DNA from: Tetraselmis striata
Lineage: Eukaryota > Chlorophyta > Chlorodendrophyceae > Chlorodendrales > Chlorodendraceae
Length of the DNA stretch: 64,000 bases
NCBI GenBank assembly: GCA_006384855.1
Contig: VCJN01001626.1
Coordinates: forward strand, 118,405-182,404
Reading direction: 5' to 3'
Below, piece by piece: positions 59,596 to 64,000 of the stretch. The notes under the pieces were generated by a model. The model was not told where the DNA came from. It did no database searches and saw only the letters and a program-made list of their open reading frames with translations. Numbering within the stretch: position 1 is the first letter of the stretch; each line of letters opens with the position of its first letter. The translations under genes and the position numbers were made by a program.

Positions 59596-60856
59596 CTACT
59601 GATCGCTCGCGGAGTGCATGACGTCCTCGCGCTTGCGCCTGAACTCCGCCTGCGTGACCGCGCGCCGCCTGGCGCGCCACCGCCACCGCATCCGCCAGGC
59701 TGGCCACCTCCGCCACCTCGCGCGTTTCCAGCCCGCTCAACTTGACGGCCGCCGCCGCCGCGACCGCCATGCCACCGCAGATGGCTGTGGAGATGCCCAG
59801 CGCCCGCAGCTGTGTGTGTGTTCGGGGGGGGGGGGGGGAAGGGGGGGGGATGTTAGAGTTGAGCATGGGCGCCAGTCAGCAGGGGGTGGAGGTGGGGGCG
59901 AGCTGGAGATAACGTTGGTGGTGGGGTGAAGGCTGGTGCCATATGCGGGGTGACACATGGAGGCCATGCCAGGCGGGGCACCGTGCCGCATGGGGGTGGG
60001 GGGGGAGGGGGGTGGGGTTTTGTACCGCCACGGGGACGGCCTTCATGCGTGCGGCCGTCCTCCAGCACATCCTCCTCCGCCCTGTAACCCCGCAGCACAA
60101 CCGCCGTGGAAGCAACGTCAGCCATTCCACCGCTGCCCCCCCCCCCCCCTCCCCCTTCCCTCTTCTTGCGCGCATGTGCTTATTGGGGAGGAACGGGCCG
60201 CACCGTTTCCCTAGTGGCCTCCCATACAACTGTCAAAATCCCGAGCCAAGAGCACCTGAGAAGGGGGAAGGGATCAGACATGACCAGCAGGCGCATTCCG
60301 TAAGCAATCGCTCAGCCGTTGATCTCGCCGCAATGTTGGTAGGGATAAAGCGGGGATTTACTCATTGCTCAGACTGTCGCTTATGTGGCAATATTTCCAA
60401 AAAATGTACTAAAGCCGTTCCTCTAGGTGGGTGCGTGGGCTTAGGGGTCAAGGGGCGGGCGCGGGGCGTGGGGAGGGGGGGGGGGGGGGGGGGGGGGGGC
60501 GGGTATATCGGGTCTCCAACTTAAGGAGAGAAGTTCACTCTGAGGGCGTGGCCTGGAGCTAAATATTTTCGAGCGCTGCATTCGCGAGGCAGATGTCAGC
60601 GGCTCGAGACCCGGAAACGTATTCACCGCTGTGTGGCTGACCGGCGATTACTAGCGATTCCAACTCCATGCAGGCGAGGGCGTGGCCTGGAGTCGGCCTC
60701 GCCGCACACTTACCTGCAGAGAAGAAGCCGAGCCCCCATAGGGGCGCTCTGCCCCGGTGTGAGCGTCAGGCTGCCCGCCCACGTCCGGAGGCCCTGCCCC
60801 GACGGCTGCTGCCCGCTGGGCGCCTCCGGGCCGGACGGCGCATCCGTGTCGGACAT
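59596..60856 (-). CDS. Small membrane protein, possibly TMEM242-like, incomplete model
   Basis: The candidate start is the ATG at 60856, in an exon 60856-60714 with a strong GTAAGT donor. Later exons are about 60072-60024 and 59809-59596, ending at TAG 59598-59596. The last exon encodes L-R-A-L-G-I-S-T-A, then a hydrophobic Ala/Val/Gly-rich helix and an amphipathic Glu/Ala-rich stretch. L-A-L-R-A-L-G followed by a membrane helix is the hallmark of TMEM242, a mitochondrial inner-membrane factor for ATP synthase and complex I assembly. The first TMEM242 membrane helix was not found, so an exon may be missing between 60.1 and 60.7 kb. Two single-base frame changes (about 60045 and 59663) are needed for the best reading. 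The assignment is a weak inference. Confidence 0.4.
60479..60499 (+). repeat. Poly-G tract
   Basis: A G homopolymer in a presumed intron of the small membrane-protein gene (sense poly-C). Confidence 0.9.
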
Positions 60857-62052
60857 GTCGCTGGAAGGCAGCGCAGTTAGTCGCGCGGGCTGCCGTCAGG
60901 CAGTGCGCAGATATTGAAGAGAGCCTGCCTCTTCTGCCGGTATCTTTTGAATGATTGGTCGGTCCAATGTTCTTCGAGTACAGCGTCGCGGCCTGGAATA
61001 CCCCGGGGTGACGAGGCTCGTTCTCCAGAGAAAAAACGGCGTGACAGCTGCCTCTGAATCCGGGGGAAATTCCAGGAGTACGAGCAAGGGGGTGGGCGAT
61101 GGGTCGGGGCTGCAAGTAGCAGGCTCTCCGCGTGCTCTGCAGTTGCTGTGATTTTCTATGTGGGGTGGTGCCGGCTGATCGTCACCAGGATCAATGGTTG
61201 TCACAAAGCAGCACCGTCACCAAGATGACCCGTTGTCTGCTGACGTCATCGTTGCGCGCGGTGGCCATCCCAGTAAACGTACAATTATGTTATGAAACAA
61301 ACAAACAATATTGCGCTACGAGTAGTCGCTAGTCGCTACATGAATCAATTCTAAAAACTTAATATCGCTATTAAAAACTTAGTCGCTATTATATTGGTAC
61401 CATATGTCAACATAATAATCCTTAAATAGAACCTCATAAATAATTAGAATTCATTCAAATTATCAATATCTGCCGATGGAATGAATATTTAAGAGGAGGA
61501 CTAGCAGTCGCTAGTCGCTGGTCTGGTCAATGAGAAAGGATTACCGGTACCGGTAACGCCAATTGCTGGATGAAATTATATAATCGTCGCGGCTGATGCG
61601 CGCCTCCGGTCAGTACTCGTACCAGTACAACACTGGTACGAATAATAGCGTGCAGGCGCGCGTCCTACTGACTCGGTTCTGCTTAAATGTAGGCTTTTTC
61701 CTTCCCCAGTACTTTGCGTGCATTCTCTGGACGCTCTCCCTGTAACCAAAAAGACAAGTCGATTGCGCCGCGGTGCACCGCAGCGTCGCTGCGTGCCACA
61801 TGCGCCGCGCATGTCCTCGCTCACATGCGGTGCAGGTCGCGGGCGGGCTCAGAGCAACACCAGTGGCTGCGCAAGCACCACCTTCCCAGGTTTCTCCAGC
61901 CATTCTTGGGCAGATCAAAGCAGGCCAGTATAGCCAGGGGCCGCTGGTCAGACGCAGCCGCGTGTACAGGGCTGCGGCGAGAAAGCGGGCTGCGGGGTGG
62001 GCGCCAGTCGAAGCGCACCGTTGGGCGACCACACTCGCGCAGCACAGGTACC
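60857..62052. other. Divergent intergenic region
   Basis: It separates the minus-strand membrane-protein gene from plus-strand DNAJB13. About 61.30-61.57 kb is AT-rich with repeated TAGTCGCTA words. An upstream in-frame extension of DNAJB13 exists (from about 61714) but lacks conservation-like features. Confidence 0.5.
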
Positions 62053-63121
62053 ATGCCGCATCTGGGCGGTCCTCTAGACTACTATGAGGTGCTGGGCCTC
62101 ACGCGCAACGCGGACGATCTCACCGTGAAGAAAGCATACCGGAAGCTGGCGCTCAAGTTCCACCCGGACAACGATGCCGGCGCGGTGGAGAAGTTCACGC
62201 GCGTCTGCGAAGCTTACGAGGTGCTGGCGGACCCCAAGCTGAAGGGCTTCTATGACCTCTTTGGCGAGGACGCCCTCAAGTTTGGGATCCCTGACAACAA
62301 GGGTGGCACTAAGGGCGGCTTTTTCACCTACGATCCCGAGGCCGCACCGGCAGAGACGTTCCGCAAGTTCTTCGGCACCAATAACCCCTACGAGGCGCTC
62401 AATGACATCCAGGCCACATTTGAGAGTTTGACCACCCAGCCCAAGCCCAACAAGGGCAAGAAGAAGACCTTCCCCATCGAGCTCACGCTGGAGGAGATTC
62501 ACTTCGGCGTGGTCAAGCACGTGAAGCATAAGCGCAAGCTGCTGGTGGCACGACCAGGCCAGTGGGGAGCGCAAGATGCAGACGGAGGTGGTGGAGCTCA
62601 CGATAGATGTGCCTGCCGGCAGCCTTAACGGCACCCACTTTGTGTTTGAGGGCAAGGGCAACGAGACGCCAGACACGATGCCAGGGCCGGTGATCTACGT
62701 GCTGGGCGCGGCCACGCATGATAGGTTCCGGCGCAGCGGCAGCGACCTCGTGCACCATGCCACCATCCCCATATTCCACTCCCTCGCCGGCACCACCTAC
62801 GAGCTCGAGGCCCTGGACGGCCGCAAGCTGTCCATCCCCGTCACGGATATCGTGACGCCTGGCTACACGCTGACCATCGAGGGCGAGGGGCTGCCGGTGC
62901 CCGGTGTCCCGGGCCAGCGGGGCAAGCTGCACGTCGTGTTTGACCTGCTCTTCCCCAGCGCGCTGTCGGAGACGCAGCGCATGCTGCTGCGCGCCGCCTT
63001 CTACCTCCCGCCCAAGCTGAACGAGGCGCAGTCCAAGGCGGTGCGCGGCTTCGAGCTAGCCTTCAAGGACGAGATCAAGGGCTGGCGGACAGGCTTTGAG
63101 AATAGAGAATGGGGGGCCTAG
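62053..63121 (+). CDS. DNAJB13: DNAJB13 / radial spoke protein 16 homologue (ciliary J-protein)
   Basis: This DnaJ-family co-chaperone is an axonemal component at the radial spokes (RSP16 in Chlamydomonas). From the ATG at 62053 the J domain starts with D-Y-Y-E-V-L-G-L-T-R and keeps the H-P-D tripeptide in helix II-III. F-G-E-D-A-L-K-F-G-I-P and F-F-G-T-N-N-P-Y follow, which are typical of DNAJB13. The C-terminal substrate domains have F-P-I-E-L-T-L-E-E-I, R-F-R-R and L-P-V-P-G, ending at TAG 63121. There is no zinc-finger region, as expected for class B. The frame changes by one base near 62548-62555; removing one base restores a continuous protein of about 355 residues, so a sequencing indel is likelier than a pseudogene. 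No intron is needed. A TGTAA signal follows at 63183. Confidence 0.88.
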
Positions 63122-63182
63122 ACCGCTGGCTGCATCAAGCTGTCTGCCACTCAACACCTGTAGCCCAGATTCCAGCACGCCC

Positions 63183-63187
63183 TGTAA
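63183..63187 (+). terminator. TGTAA polyadenylation signal
   Basis: It lies 62 bases after the DNAJB13 stop and fits the chlorophyte 3'-end signal. Confidence 0.5.
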
Positions 63188-64000
63188 AGCAAACACAAAT
63201 CAATGTCAACTTCGCCTAGTCGGCATTTCAACAGGAGGCTGGCTACACACAACTCCTGCAGCATTGCTGGCCCACCGCAAATGCGACTGCTGCAGGGTAT
63301 CGTGCTATGGGTAGTCATCACAGAATACACACCCGTCCAGAATGATGACCGCCACTGCACAGCTCTTCAGCTCCAGGCGGGGATGTGCCCTGCCCATGGT
63401 GAAACAGGTGCATCAACCCTGGTGCATGGCGCATCACGAGTCGTCATCAAGAGCAGGTAGCAGGCCGAGATGCCATGTGCAAATCCCCTTCCGCCTCTCT
63501 TCGTGGCGGCCCATGTATCTACTTGTCACCCCGTTGCCTGCCCATTTCCGGATTCGCAGGAAGGATGCTGTGGACTTAAACTAGTTAGGGTCTGTAGGAA
63601 TGTCTTTCGGGCAGGTGGCTTGAGATGAGCCGCGGCATGGGACGGTTCTGTTCATGGAATGCAGTACATGCAACCGTACAATTCATCATATCTTAACCAG
63701 TTTATGGGGTTTCCCATCAATGTTAACAGTTCTAGTGTTACCCGTACGGTCTGCTGGTGCTTTCATTCGGTGCAGTTACCGGTAACACCAGGTTGCAGTA
63801 CGGGCTGCCCCATCCATCGCCTGTGCGCCCGGCTTTCCCGGCCGGGGAGCTACTTTGGACAGCCACCACCAGCTCGCCTGCCATCTTCCAGCTCGTTGCC
63901 TTTGGCTGCGAGTTTTGCCCACTGTGCGCGCTAAGGTCGCAGAGGCTGAGCAAGTCCGCACCCCCCGCTCCTTGCTCTTCCCTGAGTCAACTTGCATGCA
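63188..64000. other. 3' flanking region, no gene seen
   Basis: Only short unconserved frames on either strand; a gene could begin beyond the window edge. Confidence 0.45.

Overview
This is nuclear DNA of a eukaryote, most likely a flagellate green alga. The genes are split by many short introns, mostly GT..AG with a few apparent GC..AG. Coding exons are GC-rich with strong third-position bias, while spacers are AT-richer and full of microsatellites, poly-G/poly-C tracts and repeat copies. Four of the recognisable genes have TGTAA, the polyadenylation signal typical of chlorophyte algae, 60-170 bases after the stop. Two genes belong to cilium families (CCDC13 and DNAJB13/RSP16), so the cell should build a motile flagellum. 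One gene looks plastid-targeted with a thylakoid-lumen (Tat-type) presequence.

Layout. 1-6.2 kb: repeats and unrecognised ORFs. 6.2-9.4 kb (+): a six-transmembrane voltage-gated K+ channel with a long coiled-coil C-terminus. 11.9-13.5 kb (+): a DUF2358/NTF2-like plastid protein. 16.0-29.3 kb (+): a gene of about 31 exons for a SHPRH-type SNF2 helicase and RING ubiquitin ligase, with repeat copies in two introns. 31.2-33.6 kb (+): a two-exon, highly codon-biased 654-residue protein of unknown function whose C-terminal half resembles a phosphate-binding TIM barrel. 36.8-38.0 kb (+): a three-exon secreted 255-residue protein. 38-48 kb: gene-poor repeat DNA. 48.1-52.6 kb: a decayed mobile element with about 180-bp terminal inverted repeats, a gag-like ORF, a tyrosine recombinase ORF and a convergent coiled-coil ORF, itself interrupted by a fold-back element. 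53.9-58.1 kb (-): CCDC13, nine exons. 59.6-60.9 kb (-): a small, possibly TMEM242-like membrane protein. 62.1-63.1 kb (+): DNAJB13/RSP16.

The genes are individually spaced and transcribed, as usual for a nuclear genome. The only functional grouping is at the right end, where two ciliary genes lie about 4 kb apart on opposite strands. The most unusual object is the 4.5-kb inverted-repeat tyrosine-recombinase element, which carries no reverse transcriptase that I can see. Several conserved exons need a single-base correction to keep frame, which suggests residual sequencing indels. Exon borders given here were inferred by eye from splice dinucleotides, frame continuity and remembered family alignments.
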